Assembly (NCBI GenBank): GCA_018819515.1
Contig: JAHJPX010000007.1
Span: forward strand, 558,001 to 622,000
DNA from: Gammaproteobacteria bacterium
Lineage (GTDB): Bacteria > Pseudomonadota > Gammaproteobacteria > Burkholderiales > Rhodocyclaceae
Length of the DNA stretch: 64,000 bases
Direction: 5' to 3'
Under the pieces are notes generated by a model. It was not told the origin of the DNA and ran no database searches. It worked only from the letters and a program-made list of their open reading frames with translations. Each line of letters opens with the position of its first letter. Positions within the stretch are counted from its first letter, which is position 1. Shown here one piece after another: positions 23,937-31,942 of the stretch. The position numbers and the translations under genes were made by a program.

Positions 23937-25235
23937 ATGAAAGAGATTTACTACTACCTGTTGCCCATCGCCTTCATCCTGTTTGTGATGTACACCTACT
24001 GGCAAGGCAAGCAAAGGCGCTATGAGGCCGCCAAGCAGGTGCTGGACGAGGCGATCCAGGCGGGCTTGACGGAGCCGTCCTGTCTGCACCCGGTCATCGA
24101 CCCGATCGTCTGCTGCGGATCGGGCGCCTGCGTTCGCGTATGTCCCGAAAACGCGATCGGGATCATCAACCACAAGGCTGTATTGATCAATCCGGCGCAT
24201 TGCATCGGCCATGGCGCCTGCGCGCCGGCATGCCCGGTCGGCGCGATCAAACTGGTCTTCGGCACGGAAAGGCGCGGTGTCGAAATCCCGCACGTCAAAC
24301 CGAGTTTCGAAACCAACGTGCCGGGCATCTACATTGCCGGCGAACTGGGCGGCATGGGGCTGGTGCGCAAGGCTGCCGAGCAGGGGCGGCAGGCGATCGA
24401 GTCGATCGCGAAGAACCGCGGCAGTGGCAAGCAACTCGATGTGGTGATCGTCGGTGCCGGCCCGGCCGGCTTGGCCGCCACCCTTGGCGCGATGGAAAAG
24501 AAGCTGCGTTCGGTCACCTTCGAGCAGGAAGACTCGCTGGGCGGAACGGTCTACCACTATCCACGCAACAAGATCGTCATGACCCAGCCGGTTGTGCTGC
24601 CGCTGGTCGGCAAGGCGAAGCTCGGCGAGATTACCAAGGAAGACCTGTTGGCGTTCTGGCATCGGATCGTCGAACGGGTCGGGATGAAGATCAACTTCAA
24701 CGAGCGGGTCGAGCGTGTGACGGCGACCAGTGGCGGCTATCTGGTCAAGTCGAACAAGGCGGAGTACTTGACCCGCAATGTCCTGCTCGCCATCGGCAGG
24801 CGCGGCACGCCACGCAAGCTGGGCGTTCCCGGCGAAGAGTCGCCGAAGGTCGTGTATCGCCTGGTCGACCCAGAGCAATACCAGGGGCGGAAGATCCTCG
24901 TCGTCGGTGGTGGCGACAGCGCCATCGAGGCGGCCGTCGCGACATCGGAACAACCGGGCACGACAGTGACGCTCTCCTATCGCGGAGACGCCTTCGGTCG
25001 CATCAAGCAGAAGAACCGCGATCGCCTGGCGGCGGCGGAGCGCGACGGCAAGCTGACGGTGCTGCTTTCATCCAACGTGGCAAAGATCGAGAAGGACCAC
25101 GTGCACCTCGACAAGGACGGCGAGGCGATTTGCTTCGAGAATCACGGCGTGATCGTCTGCGCCGGCGGCATTCTGCCGATGGGCATGCTCAAGGACATGG
25201 GCATCCAGGTCGAGACGAAATACGGCACCGATTAG
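23937..25235 (+). CDS. Membrane-anchored ferredoxin-FAD-NAD(P) oxidoreductase
   Basis: 432 residues. One N-terminal transmembrane helix (about residues 5-22, YYYLLPIAFILFVMYTYW) is followed by a ferredoxin-like region with cysteines at 59, 60, 65, 69 (CCGSGACVRVCP) and 89, 95, 99 (CIGHGACAPACP). In both, the second Cys of the usual CX2CX2CX3CP is replaced (Ser, His). The flavin domain starts at VVIVGAGPAGLAA; the NAD(P) fold is ILVVGGGDSAIEAA. The fold resembles thioredoxin reductase-like flavoproteins such as YpdA. It could couple NAD(P)H or ferredoxin to the membrane cytochrome transcribed divergently. ATG 23937 is chosen because the helix begins there. Confidence 0.87.
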   Translation: MKEIYYYLLPIAFILFVMYTYWQGKQRRYEAAKQVLDEAIQAGLTEPSCLHPVIDPIVCCGSGACVRVCPENAIGIINHKAVLINPAHCIGHGACAPACPVGAIKLVFGTERRGVEIPHVKPSFETNVPGIYIAGELGGMGLVRKAAEQGRQAIESIAKNRGSGKQLDVVIVGAGPAGLAATLGAMEKKLRSVTFEQEDSLGGTVYHYPRNKIVMTQPVVLPLVGKAKLGEITKEDLLAFWHRIVERVGMKINFNERVERVTATSGGYLVKSNKAEYLTRNVLLAIGRRGTPRKLGVPGEESPKVVYRLVDPEQYQGRKILVVGGGDSAIEAAVATSEQPGTTVTLSYRGDAFGRIKQKNRDRLAAAERDGKLTVLLSSNVAKIEKDHVHLDKDGEAICFENHGVIVCAGGILPMGMLKDMGIQVETKYGTD

Positions 25236-25253
25236 CGCTGCCTGCGATCACGG

Positions 25254-25526
25254 TCAGCCGGTCGGACGCTGCTCGAATCCGCTGAAGTCGCCTTCGCCGA
25301 TCTCCACTGTGACGTGTGCGACTTCCGCGCCGGCCGGCCCGCACCGCGCCCAGGCGATGATCGCGGCGACGGACTCGGCGCTGCCGGACACCATCGCCTC
25401 GACGCTGCCGTCGTTGCGGTTGCGCACCCAGCCTGTGACGCCGAGCGCCTGCGCTTCCCGCGTCATGCTGCCGCGATACCAGACGCCCTGCACGCGGCCG
25501 GTGATAATCACGTGCCTGACTTCCAT
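25254..25526 (-). CDS. acyP: Acylphosphatase
   Basis: A 90-residue alpha/beta-sandwich enzyme hydrolysing acyl phosphates. It has the two catalytic residues in family-typical contexts: Arg in GRVQGVWYRGSM and Asn in GWVRNRNDGSVEAM. Its length matches the family exactly. It starts 3 bases after the metG stop, so it is probably the last gene of a metG-acyP transcript. Its stop is 18 bases from that of the convergent flavoprotein gene. The physiological role of bacterial acylphosphatases is unclear. Confidence 0.93.
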   Translation of the reverse strand: MEVRHVIITGRVQGVWYRGSMTREAQALGVTGWVRNRNDGSVEAMVSGSAESVAAIIAWARCGPAGAEVAHVTVEIGEGDFSGFEQRPTG

Positions 25527-25529
25527 CGA

Positions 25530-27635
25530 CTATTTCACGCCCATGCCCGGCGTGGCGCCGGAATCGGGGGAAAGCAGAAACAGGCCCGGCGTCTGGCCGT
25601 CGGCGTCCGAGGCGGCGAGCACCATGCCTTCGCTCATGCCGAACTTCATCTTGCGCGGCGCGAGGTTGGCAACCATCACAGTCAGCCGGCCGACCAGCTT
25701 GGCCGGATCGTAAGCTGACTTGATGCCGGCGAAGACCTGGCGGGTGCCGAGCGGGCCGACATCGAGGGTCAGCTTCAGCAGCTTGTCCGCGCCCTCGACA
25801 TGCTCCGCGTTGACGATGCGCGCGATGCGCAGATCGACCTTGCCGAAGTCGTCGATGGAAATGGTCGGCGTATCGCCATGGCTGACTAGTGCTGCAGTGC
25901 CGGCTGCCTTGGCTGCATCGGCCTGATGCTCCGCATGGCGTTGTTGCGATTGCTGCTCGGGCGCCGGGGCCAGGCTCTCGCGGTTGGCGGCGATCAGCGC
26001 ATCGATCTGCTTCGCATCAATGCGCTGCATCAGGTGCTGGTAGGCGTTCACGCGATGAGGCGCGTCGGCGAGGTCGCTCCAGAGGAAATCGCGCTGCATG
26101 CCGAAAAGCTCCCGGGCGACGCGGCCGGTCAGCGCCGGCAGCACCGGTCGCAACAGGATCGAGAGGACGTAAAAGCCGTGCAGTGCGCGCGAACAGATAT
26201 CGTGCAATTCGATGCGCCTGCTTTCGTCCTTGGCCAGGTTCCACGGTTCGGCGACGGCGATCTCGCCGTTGATGCGATCGGCGATGGCCATGATGTCGCG
26301 CAGCGCGCGGCTGTAGTCGCGGTTCTCGTACGAAGCGGCGATCGCGCGCCCGCTGTCGAGCGCGCCTTCCATTAGCGCATTGACATTGCCGTAGGCCAGC
26401 TTGCCGTCGAAGAGCTTGGTCAGAAACCCGGCGCAGCGACTGGCGATGTTGATGTACTTGCCGACCAGGTCGCTATTCACCCGGGCGACGAAGTCGGAAA
26501 GGTTGAGGTCGATGTCCTCCATCGTGCCGTTCAGCTTGGCAGCAAAGTAGTAGCGCAGCCATTCGGGATTGAGCCCTTGCTGCATATAGCTCTCGGCGGT
26601 GATGAAGGTGCCGCGCGATTTGCTCATCTTGGCGCCGTCCACGGTCAGGAAGCCGTGCGGGAAAACGGCGGTCGGTGTGCGGTAGCCGGCGTGTTCGAGT
26701 TCGGCAGGCCAGAACAGCGCGTGGAAGTAGAGGATGTCCTTGCCGATGAAATGGTAGAGCTCGGCGGTCGAGTCCTGATTCCAGTATTCGTCGAAATCCA
26801 GGCCGAGCTTGCCGCACAGGTTCTTGAACGAGCCCATGTAGCCGATCGGTGCGTCGAGCCAGACGTAGAAGAACTTGCCCGGCGCATCGGGAATCTCGAA
26901 GCCGAAATAGGGCGCGTCGCGGGAGATGTCCCAATCGGTCAGCTTGTGTTCGCCTGGCTGCCCCAGCCATTCCTGCAGCTTGTTGGCCGCTTCCGGCGGC
27001 ACGTGGTCGTTGGTCTGCGTCCACATGCGCAGGAAGTCCTGGCAGCGCTGGTCGGAAAGCCTGAAGAAATAGTGGTCCGACTTGCGCAGTTCCGGCGTCG
27101 CGCCCGATACCGCCGAGTAAGGGTTCTTCAACTCGGTTGGCGCGTAGGCTGCGCCGCAGACCTCGCAGGAATCGCCGTACTGGTCTTTCGCGCCGCACTT
27201 CGGACATTCGCCCTTGATGTAGCGGTCGGGCAGGAACATCTGCTTGACCGGGTCGTAGTGCTGCTGGATGGGCTGAACCTTGATCAGCCGCTCCTCCTTC
27301 AGCTTGGCGTATATGTCCTCGGCGAAGAAGCGGGTCTCGTCGGAATGGGTCGTGTAGTAGTTGTCGAATGCGACATGAAAGCCGGCGAAGTCGCGGCTGT
27401 GTTCGCCATGGACGCGGGCGATCAGCGCTTCGGGCGTGATGCCTTCCTTCTCCGCGCGCAGCATGATTGGCGTGCCGTGGGTGTCGTCGGCGCAGACGTA
27501 CCAGCATTGATGGCCGCGCATCTTCTGGAAGCGCACCCAGATGTCGGTCTGGATATATTCGACCAGATGGCCGAGGTGGATGGCGCCGTTGGCATAGGGC
27601 AGGGCGGAGGTGACGAGGATCTTGCGCGGCTTCAT
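25530..27635 (-). CDS. metG: Methionyl-tRNA synthetase
   Basis: A 701-residue class I aminoacyl-tRNA synthetase that charges tRNA-Met. It has the HIGH-like HLGH (residues 20-23), the zinc knuckle CPKCGAKDQYGDSCEVCG and KMSKS at residues 336-340. The C-terminal tRNA-binding (OB-fold) domain begins about residue 592 (SIDDFGKVDLRIARIVNAEH) and mediates dimerisation in the long bacterial type. The linker at residues 583-590 (ALVSHGDTPT) is encoded by a copy of the interspersed repeat. That is a position where extra or altered sequence is harmless. It is followed 3 bases later by acyP and is divergent from apbC. Confidence 0.97.
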   Translation of the reverse strand: MKPRKILVTSALPYANGAIHLGHLVEYIQTDIWVRFQKMRGHQCWYVCADDTHGTPIMLRAEKEGITPEALIARVHGEHSRDFAGFHVAFDNYYTTHSDETRFFAEDIYAKLKEERLIKVQPIQQHYDPVKQMFLPDRYIKGECPKCGAKDQYGDSCEVCGAAYAPTELKNPYSAVSGATPELRKSDHYFFRLSDQRCQDFLRMWTQTNDHVPPEAANKLQEWLGQPGEHKLTDWDISRDAPYFGFEIPDAPGKFFYVWLDAPIGYMGSFKNLCGKLGLDFDEYWNQDSTAELYHFIGKDILYFHALFWPAELEHAGYRTPTAVFPHGFLTVDGAKMSKSRGTFITAESYMQQGLNPEWLRYYFAAKLNGTMEDIDLNLSDFVARVNSDLVGKYINIASRCAGFLTKLFDGKLAYGNVNALMEGALDSGRAIAASYENRDYSRALRDIMAIADRINGEIAVAEPWNLAKDESRRIELHDICSRALHGFYVLSILLRPVLPALTGRVARELFGMQRDFLWSDLADAPHRVNAYQHLMQRIDAKQIDALIAANRESLAPAPEQQSQQRHAEHQADAAKAAGTAALVSHGDTPTISIDDFGKVDLRIARIVNAEHVEGADKLLKLTLDVGPLGTRQVFAGIKSAYDPAKLVGRLTVMVANLAPRKMKFGMSEGMVLAASDADGQTPGLFLLSPDSGATPGMGVK
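25867..25890 (-). repeat. Interspersed repeat, short form, inside metG
   Basis: On the coding strand: AGTCAGCCATGGCG, AT, ACGCC, read in frame as VSHGDTP. The leading AAA has diverged to ACT. It lies in the linker before the tRNA-binding domain. Confidence 0.85.
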
Positions 27636-27700
27636 GGCGGGAGTTTTCTGGCCTGCTCGGGCCTGCGATGTGTACTGGAAATTCTAGCAAACGCCCCAAC

Positions 27701-27736
27701 TTAACGAAGGTCTGCGTTATATTAGATAAATCTAAT
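27701..27736 (+). promoter_or_regulatory. apbC promoter with overlapping palindrome
   Basis: A perfect inverted repeat ATTAGAT-AA-ATCTAAT (27721-27736) overlaps a plausible -10 box (TAGATA, 27723-27728), with TTAACG at 27701-27706 as -35 (16-base spacer). A repressor bound here would block apbC transcription. I do not recognise the operator. Confidence 0.45.
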
Positions 27737-27760
27737 CAACTATTTCCCTGGAGTATTCCC

Positions 27761-28849
27761 ATGGCCATTTCCGAATCGCAAGTCCAGACCGCCCTCAAGG
27801 AAGTGGTCGACCCGAATACCGGCAAGGATCTCGTTACCGAGCGTTCCGTGAAGAACGTCAAGGTTTCCGGCGCCGATGTTTCGCTCGATATCGAACTCGG
27901 CTACCCGGCCAAGAGCCAGATCGACGCCATCCGGACACTGGTGATCGACAAGCTGAAAACGATTTCCGGCATCGGCAACGTCAGCGCCAATGTGTATCAG
28001 AAGATCGTCGCCCACACGGTGCAGAAGGGCGTCAAGCTCGTCTCCGGCGTCAAGAACATCATCGCGGTGGCAAGTGGCAAGGGTGGTGTCGGCAAGTCCA
28101 CCACGGCGGTGAACCTCGCGCTGGCGCTGGCCGCCGAAGGCGCCAAGGTCGGCATTCTCGATGCCGACATCTACGGCCCCTCGCAACCGCAGATGCTGGG
28201 TATTTCGGGCCAGCCGGAGTCCAACGACGGCAAGAAGCTGGAACCGATGACCGCCTACGGTATTCAGGCCATGTCGGTCGGCTTCCTGATCGACCCCGAA
28301 ACCCCGATGGTCTGGCGCGGCCCGATGGTGACGCAGGCCCTGACGCAATTGCTTGGCGACACCAACTGGCAGGATCTCGACTATCTGGTGGTCGACCTGC
28401 CGCCGGGCACCGGCGACATCCAGTTGACCCTGGCGCAGCAGGTGCCGGTCACCGGTGCCGTCATCGTCACGACGCCGCAGGACATCGCGCTGCTCGATGC
28501 CCGCAAGGGCCTCAAGATGTTCGACAAGGTCGGCATCCCGATCCTCGGCATTGTCGAAAACATGAGCATCCACATCTGCTCGAAGTGCGGCCACGAAGAG
28601 CACATCTTCGGTTCCGGAGGCGCCGAGAAGATGGGTCAGGACTATGAGGTCGAGGTGCTCGGACACCTGCCACTGGACATCAACATCCGCATGCAGGTCG
28701 ATGGCGGCAAGCCGACCGTCGTGGCGGACCCCGATGGCCGTGTCGCCGAGATATACAAGGGCATTGCCCGCCGCATCGCCATCAAGATCGCCGACAAGGC
28801 CAAGGACATGACCTCGAAGTTTCCCAACATCGTGATTCAGAACACCTGA
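27761..28849 (+). CDS. apbC: Iron-sulfur cluster carrier protein ApbC / Mrp
   Basis: A 362-residue P-loop ATPase of the Mrp/NBP35 family that carries and delivers Fe-S clusters in the cytoplasm. An N-terminal MIP18-like domain (residues 1-85, VQTALKEVVDPNTGKDLV) precedes the deviant Walker A GKGGVGKST (106-114), the DADIYGPSQPQMLG signature and Walker B DYLVVDLPPGTGD. A CSKCGH (CXXC) motif binds the bridging cluster. ATG 27761 is preceded by CTGGAG. The abundance of Fe-S and haem enzymes in the neighbourhood gives context but no proven link. A rho-independent terminator lies about 125 bases downstream. Confidence 0.95.
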   Translation: MAISESQVQTALKEVVDPNTGKDLVTERSVKNVKVSGADVSLDIELGYPAKSQIDAIRTLVIDKLKTISGIGNVSANVYQKIVAHTVQKGVKLVSGVKNIIAVASGKGGVGKSTTAVNLALALAAEGAKVGILDADIYGPSQPQMLGISGQPESNDGKKLEPMTAYGIQAMSVGFLIDPETPMVWRGPMVTQALTQLLGDTNWQDLDYLVVDLPPGTGDIQLTLAQQVPVTGAVIVTTPQDIALLDARKGLKMFDKVGIPILGIVENMSIHICSKCGHEEHIFGSGGAEKMGQDYEVEVLGHLPLDINIRMQVDGGKPTVVADPDGRVAEIYKGIARRIAIKIADKAKDMTSKFPNIVIQNT

Positions 28850-28856
28850 TTCCTAT

Positions 28857-28943
28857 GCCAGACCGCCCGTGGCTTCGTCGACTTTGCCTTGCCGTGCAAT
28901 GCGCACTGTCTTCGGCTTGTCTTCGCGCCACCGCCGGTCTGGC
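28857..28943. other. Inverted repeat in the apbC-dcd gap (possible structured RNA)
   Basis: GCCAGACC at 28857-28864 pairs with GGTCTGGC at 28936-28943. A nearby GTGG (28869-28872) and CCAC (28928-28931) extend the closing stem. The 55-base interior holds a smaller GTGC/GCAC hairpin. No open frame explains it. Confidence 0.35.
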
Positions 28944-28974
28944 TTAGGAATGAGCGGATATTGACCCCCTACTG

Positions 28975-29004
28975 AAAGAGCGGATAATCCGCTCTTTCTT
29001 TTTT
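28975..29004 (+). terminator. Rho-independent terminator
   Basis: The stem AAAGAGCGG / CCGCTCTTT (28975-28997, loop ATAAT) is followed by a run of T to 29004. It would end transcripts from apbC 24 bases before the dcd start. Confidence 0.85.
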
Positions 29005-29027
29005 GCCCAACCCTGAAGACGCCACCG

Positions 29028-29597
29028 ATGAGCATCAAACCGGACAAGTGGATACGCCGCATGGCGGACAGCCACAAGATGATCGAACCCTTCGCGCCCG
29101 AACTGGTGCGCGAGGTCAATGGCGAAAAGATCGTTTCGTACGGCACGTCGAGCTACGGCTACGACATCCGGTGCGCCGACGAATTCCGCGTCTTCACCAA
29201 CATCAACTCGACCATCGTCGATCCGAAGAACTTCGATCCAAACTCCTTCGTCGAAGTGTCCGGCAAGGGCTATTGCGTCATTCCGCCGAACTCGTTCGCG
29301 CTGGCGCGGACCATGGAGTACTTTCGCATTCCACGCAACGTGCTCACGGTCTGTTTGGGCAAGAGCACCTACGCCCGCTGCGGGATCATCGTTAACGTCA
29401 CGCCCTTCGAGCCCGAGTGGGAAGGCTACGTGACGCTGGAGTTTTCCAACACTACGCCGCTGCCTGCCAAGATTTACGCTGGCGAGGGTTGTGCGCAGGT
29501 GCTGTTCTTCGAATCCGACGAGGTTTGCGAAACATCGTACCGCGACCGCGGCGGCAAGTATCAGGGGCAGGTCGGCGTGACCCTGCCCAAGATTTAA
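29028..29597 (+). CDS. dcd: dCTP deaminase
   Basis: A 189-residue trimeric enzyme converting dCTP to dUTP for dTMP synthesis. Signature segments are YGTSSYGYDIRCADEFRVFT, PPNSFALARTMEYFRIPRN, the nucleotide-binding GKSTYARCGI, TPFEPEWEGYVTLEFSNTTP (catalytic Glu) and the C-terminal YRDRGGKYQGQVGVTLP. Its length is normal. It lies downstream of a strong terminator, so it has its own promoter or depends on readthrough. Functionally it links with thyA and folA elsewhere in the window. Confidence 0.97.
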   Translation: MSIKPDKWIRRMADSHKMIEPFAPELVREVNGEKIVSYGTSSYGYDIRCADEFRVFTNINSTIVDPKNFDPNSFVEVSGKGYCVIPPNSFALARTMEYFRIPRNVLTVCLGKSTYARCGIIVNVTPFEPEWEGYVTLEFSNTTPLPAKIYAGEGCAQVLFFESDEVCETSYRDRGGKYQGQVGVTLPKI

Positions 29598-29678
29598 CAC
29601 TAGCGCCAACCCTTTCGCCTATTATCGCGACCCGCGGCCGACCGTTCGGCGCGGGTCTTTGCTTTTCAGGAGCACGCG

Positions 29679-31910
29679 ATGCGCTTTCACTTCCCGGTTA
29701 TCATCATCGACGAGGACTTTCGCTCGGAAAACGCCTCGGGTCTCGGCATTCGCGTACTGGCCAAGGCGATCGAGGACGAGGGCATGGAAGTGCTGGGGGT
29801 AACCAGCTACGGCGATATGGCTTCGTTCGCGCAGCAACAGAGCCGCGCGTCGGCCTTCATTCTCTCGGTCGACGATGAGGAACTGGCCAACGAGGCGGAG
29901 GAAACGATCGCCGAATTGCGGGCCTTCGTCGTAGAGATTCGCTGCCGCAACGCCGATATCCCGATCTTCCTGCACGGCGAGACGCGTACCTCGCGCCACA
30001 TTCCCAACGACGTATTGCGCGAGTTGCACGGCTTCATCCACATGTACGAGGACACGCCGGAGTTCATCGCCCGCACCGTGGTGCGTGAAGCCAAGGCCTA
30101 TCTGGAATCGCTGCCGCCGCCGTTTTTCCGCGCGCTGACGCACTATGCCGCCGACGGTTCCTATTCCTGGCACTGCCCCGGCCACTCGGGCGGCGTCGCT
30201 TTCCTCAAGTCGCCGGTCGGGCAGATGTTCCACCAGTTCTTTGGCGAGAACATGTTGCGCGCCGATGTCTGCAACGCGGTCGAGGAACTCGGTCAGTTGC
30301 TCGACCACACCGGCCCGGTGGCGGCGTCCGAGCGTAACGCCGCGCGCATCTTCAACGCCGATCACCTGTATTTCGTGACCAACGGCACCTCCACCTCGAA
30401 CAAGATCGTCTGGCACTCGACCGTCGCGCCGGGCGACATCGTTATCGTCGACCGCAACTGCCACAAGTCGGTGCTGCACGCGATCATCATGACCGGGGCG
30501 ATTCCCGTCTTCCTGATGCCGACGCGCAACAACTACGGCATCATCGGGCCGATCCCGAAGAGCGAGTTCGAGTGGAAGAACATCAAGAAGAAGATCGCCG
30601 CGCATCCGTTCGCATCGAAGGTCGACGGAAAACCGCGCGTGCTGACCATCACGCAGAGCACCTACGACGGCATCATGTACAACGTCGAGGAAATCAAGGA
30701 AATGCTCGACGGCAAGATCGACACCCTGCACTTCGACGAAGCCTGGCTGCCGCACGCCGCCTTCCACGAGTTCTATGGCGATTATCACGCCATCGGCGCC
30801 GGCCGGCCGCGTTGCAAGGAGTCGATGGTGTTCTCCACGCAATCGACGCACAAACTGCTGGCCGGACTGTCGCAGGCATCGCAGATCCTGGTCCAGGACG
30901 CCGAGAACAGCCATCTCGACCGCGACGTTTTCAACGAAGCCTACCTGATGCACACCTCCACCTCGCCGCAGTACTCGATCATCGCCTCCTGCGATGTCGC
31001 TGCGGCCATGATGGAAGAGCCTGGTGGCACCGCCCTGGTCGAGGAGTCGATCAAGGAGGCGCTCGATTTTCGCCGCGCCATGCGCAAGGTCGGGAAGGAA
31101 TGGGGCGCCGACTGGTGGTTCAAGGTCTGGGGCCCGGACGACCTTTCGGAGGAGGGCATCGAGGACCGCGACGCCTGGATGCTCAAGGCCGGCGCGCGCT
31201 GGCATGGCTTCGGCAAGCTGGCTAAAGGTTTCAACCTGCTCGATCCGATCAAGGCCACCGTCATCACGCCGGGCCTCGATGTGGATGGCGATTTTGCCGA
31301 CTGGGGCATCCCAGCGGCCATCGTCACCAAGTATCTCGCCGAGCATGGCGTCATCGTCGAGAAGTGCGGCCTCTACTCCTTCTTCATCATGTTCACCATC
31401 GGCATCACCAAGGGCCGCTGGAACAGCATGGTGACCGAACTCCAGCAGTTCAAGGACGACTACGACCGCAACCATCCGCTGTGGAAGGTGTTGCCGGAAT
31501 TCGTCGCCAAGCACCCGCGCTACGAGCGCATCGGCCTGCGCGACCTCTGCCGGCAGATTCACGACGTCTACAAGGCGAAGGACGTCGCCCGCCTCACCAC
31601 CGAGATGTACCTCTCCGACATGATTCCCGCGATGCGACCGTCGGACGCCTTCGCCCGGATGGCGCACCGCCAGATCGAGCGCGTGCCCATCGACGAACTG
31701 GAAGGCCGCATCACTGCCGTGCTGCTGACGCCCTATCCGCCCGGCATCCCGCTACTGATCCCGGGCGAGCGCTTCAACAAGACCATCGTCCGCTACCTCC
31801 AGTTCGCCCGCGAATTCAACGCCATGTTCCCCGGCTTCGAGACCGACATCCACGGCCTCGTCAAGGCGAACGGCAACGGCTACTATGTGGATTGCGTGGC
31901 GCAGGACTGA
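29679..31910 (+). CDS. Orn/Lys/Arg decarboxylase (class III fold, biodegradative arginine/lysine decarboxylase type)
   Basis: A 743-residue PLP-dependent decarboxylase. The N-terminal wing domain resembles a receiver fold (MRFHFPVIIIDEDFRSENAS, SFAQQQSRASAFILSVDDEE). The catalytic domain contains WHCPGHSGGVAF, DRNCHKSVLHA, THFDEAW-like TLHFDEAWLPHA and STQSTHKLLAGLSQAS, in which the His-Lys pair holds the PLP Lys. The C-terminal domain has LTPYPPGIPLLIPGER. Length and architecture match AdiA, CadA and SpeC. The exact amino acid (arginine, lysine or ornithine) is not decided by what I can see, though AdiA seems closest. Acid resistance or polyamine supply are the likely roles. Confidence 0.92.
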   Translation: MRFHFPVIIIDEDFRSENASGLGIRVLAKAIEDEGMEVLGVTSYGDMASFAQQQSRASAFILSVDDEELANEAEETIAELRAFVVEIRCRNADIPIFLHGETRTSRHIPNDVLRELHGFIHMYEDTPEFIARTVVREAKAYLESLPPPFFRALTHYAADGSYSWHCPGHSGGVAFLKSPVGQMFHQFFGENMLRADVCNAVEELGQLLDHTGPVAASERNAARIFNADHLYFVTNGTSTSNKIVWHSTVAPGDIVIVDRNCHKSVLHAIIMTGAIPVFLMPTRNNYGIIGPIPKSEFEWKNIKKKIAAHPFASKVDGKPRVLTITQSTYDGIMYNVEEIKEMLDGKIDTLHFDEAWLPHAAFHEFYGDYHAIGAGRPRCKESMVFSTQSTHKLLAGLSQASQILVQDAENSHLDRDVFNEAYLMHTSTSPQYSIIASCDVAAAMMEEPGGTALVEESIKEALDFRRAMRKVGKEWGADWWFKVWGPDDLSEEGIEDRDAWMLKAGARWHGFGKLAKGFNLLDPIKATVITPGLDVDGDFADWGIPAAIVTKYLAEHGVIVEKCGLYSFFIMFTIGITKGRWNSMVTELQQFKDDYDRNHPLWKVLPEFVAKHPRYERIGLRDLCRQIHDVYKAKDVARLTTEMYLSDMIPAMRPSDAFARMAHRQIERVPIDELEGRITAVLLTPYPPGIPLLIPGERFNKTIVRYLQFAREFNAMFPGFETDIHGLVKANGNGYYVDCVAQD

Positions 31911-31911
31911 G

Positions 31912-31935
31912 AAAAGTCAGCCGTGGCGGTACGCC
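31912..31935 (+). repeat. Interspersed repeat, short form, between converging stops
   Basis: A perfect copy (AAAAGT, CAGCCGTGGCG, GT, ACGCC). It starts one base after the decarboxylase stop and ends 7 bases from the folA stop. Confidence 0.92.
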
Positions 31936-31942
31936 ACCTCAG

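Noticed and set aside
28850..29027. A riboswitch before dcd
   Set aside because: The stems do not resemble a class I know, and the terminator ends 24 bases before dcd; reported only as an unassigned structured region.
29679..31910. The 681-codon minus-strand open frame opposite the decarboxylase gene
   Set aside because: A high-GC shadow frame; all motifs lie on the plus strand.
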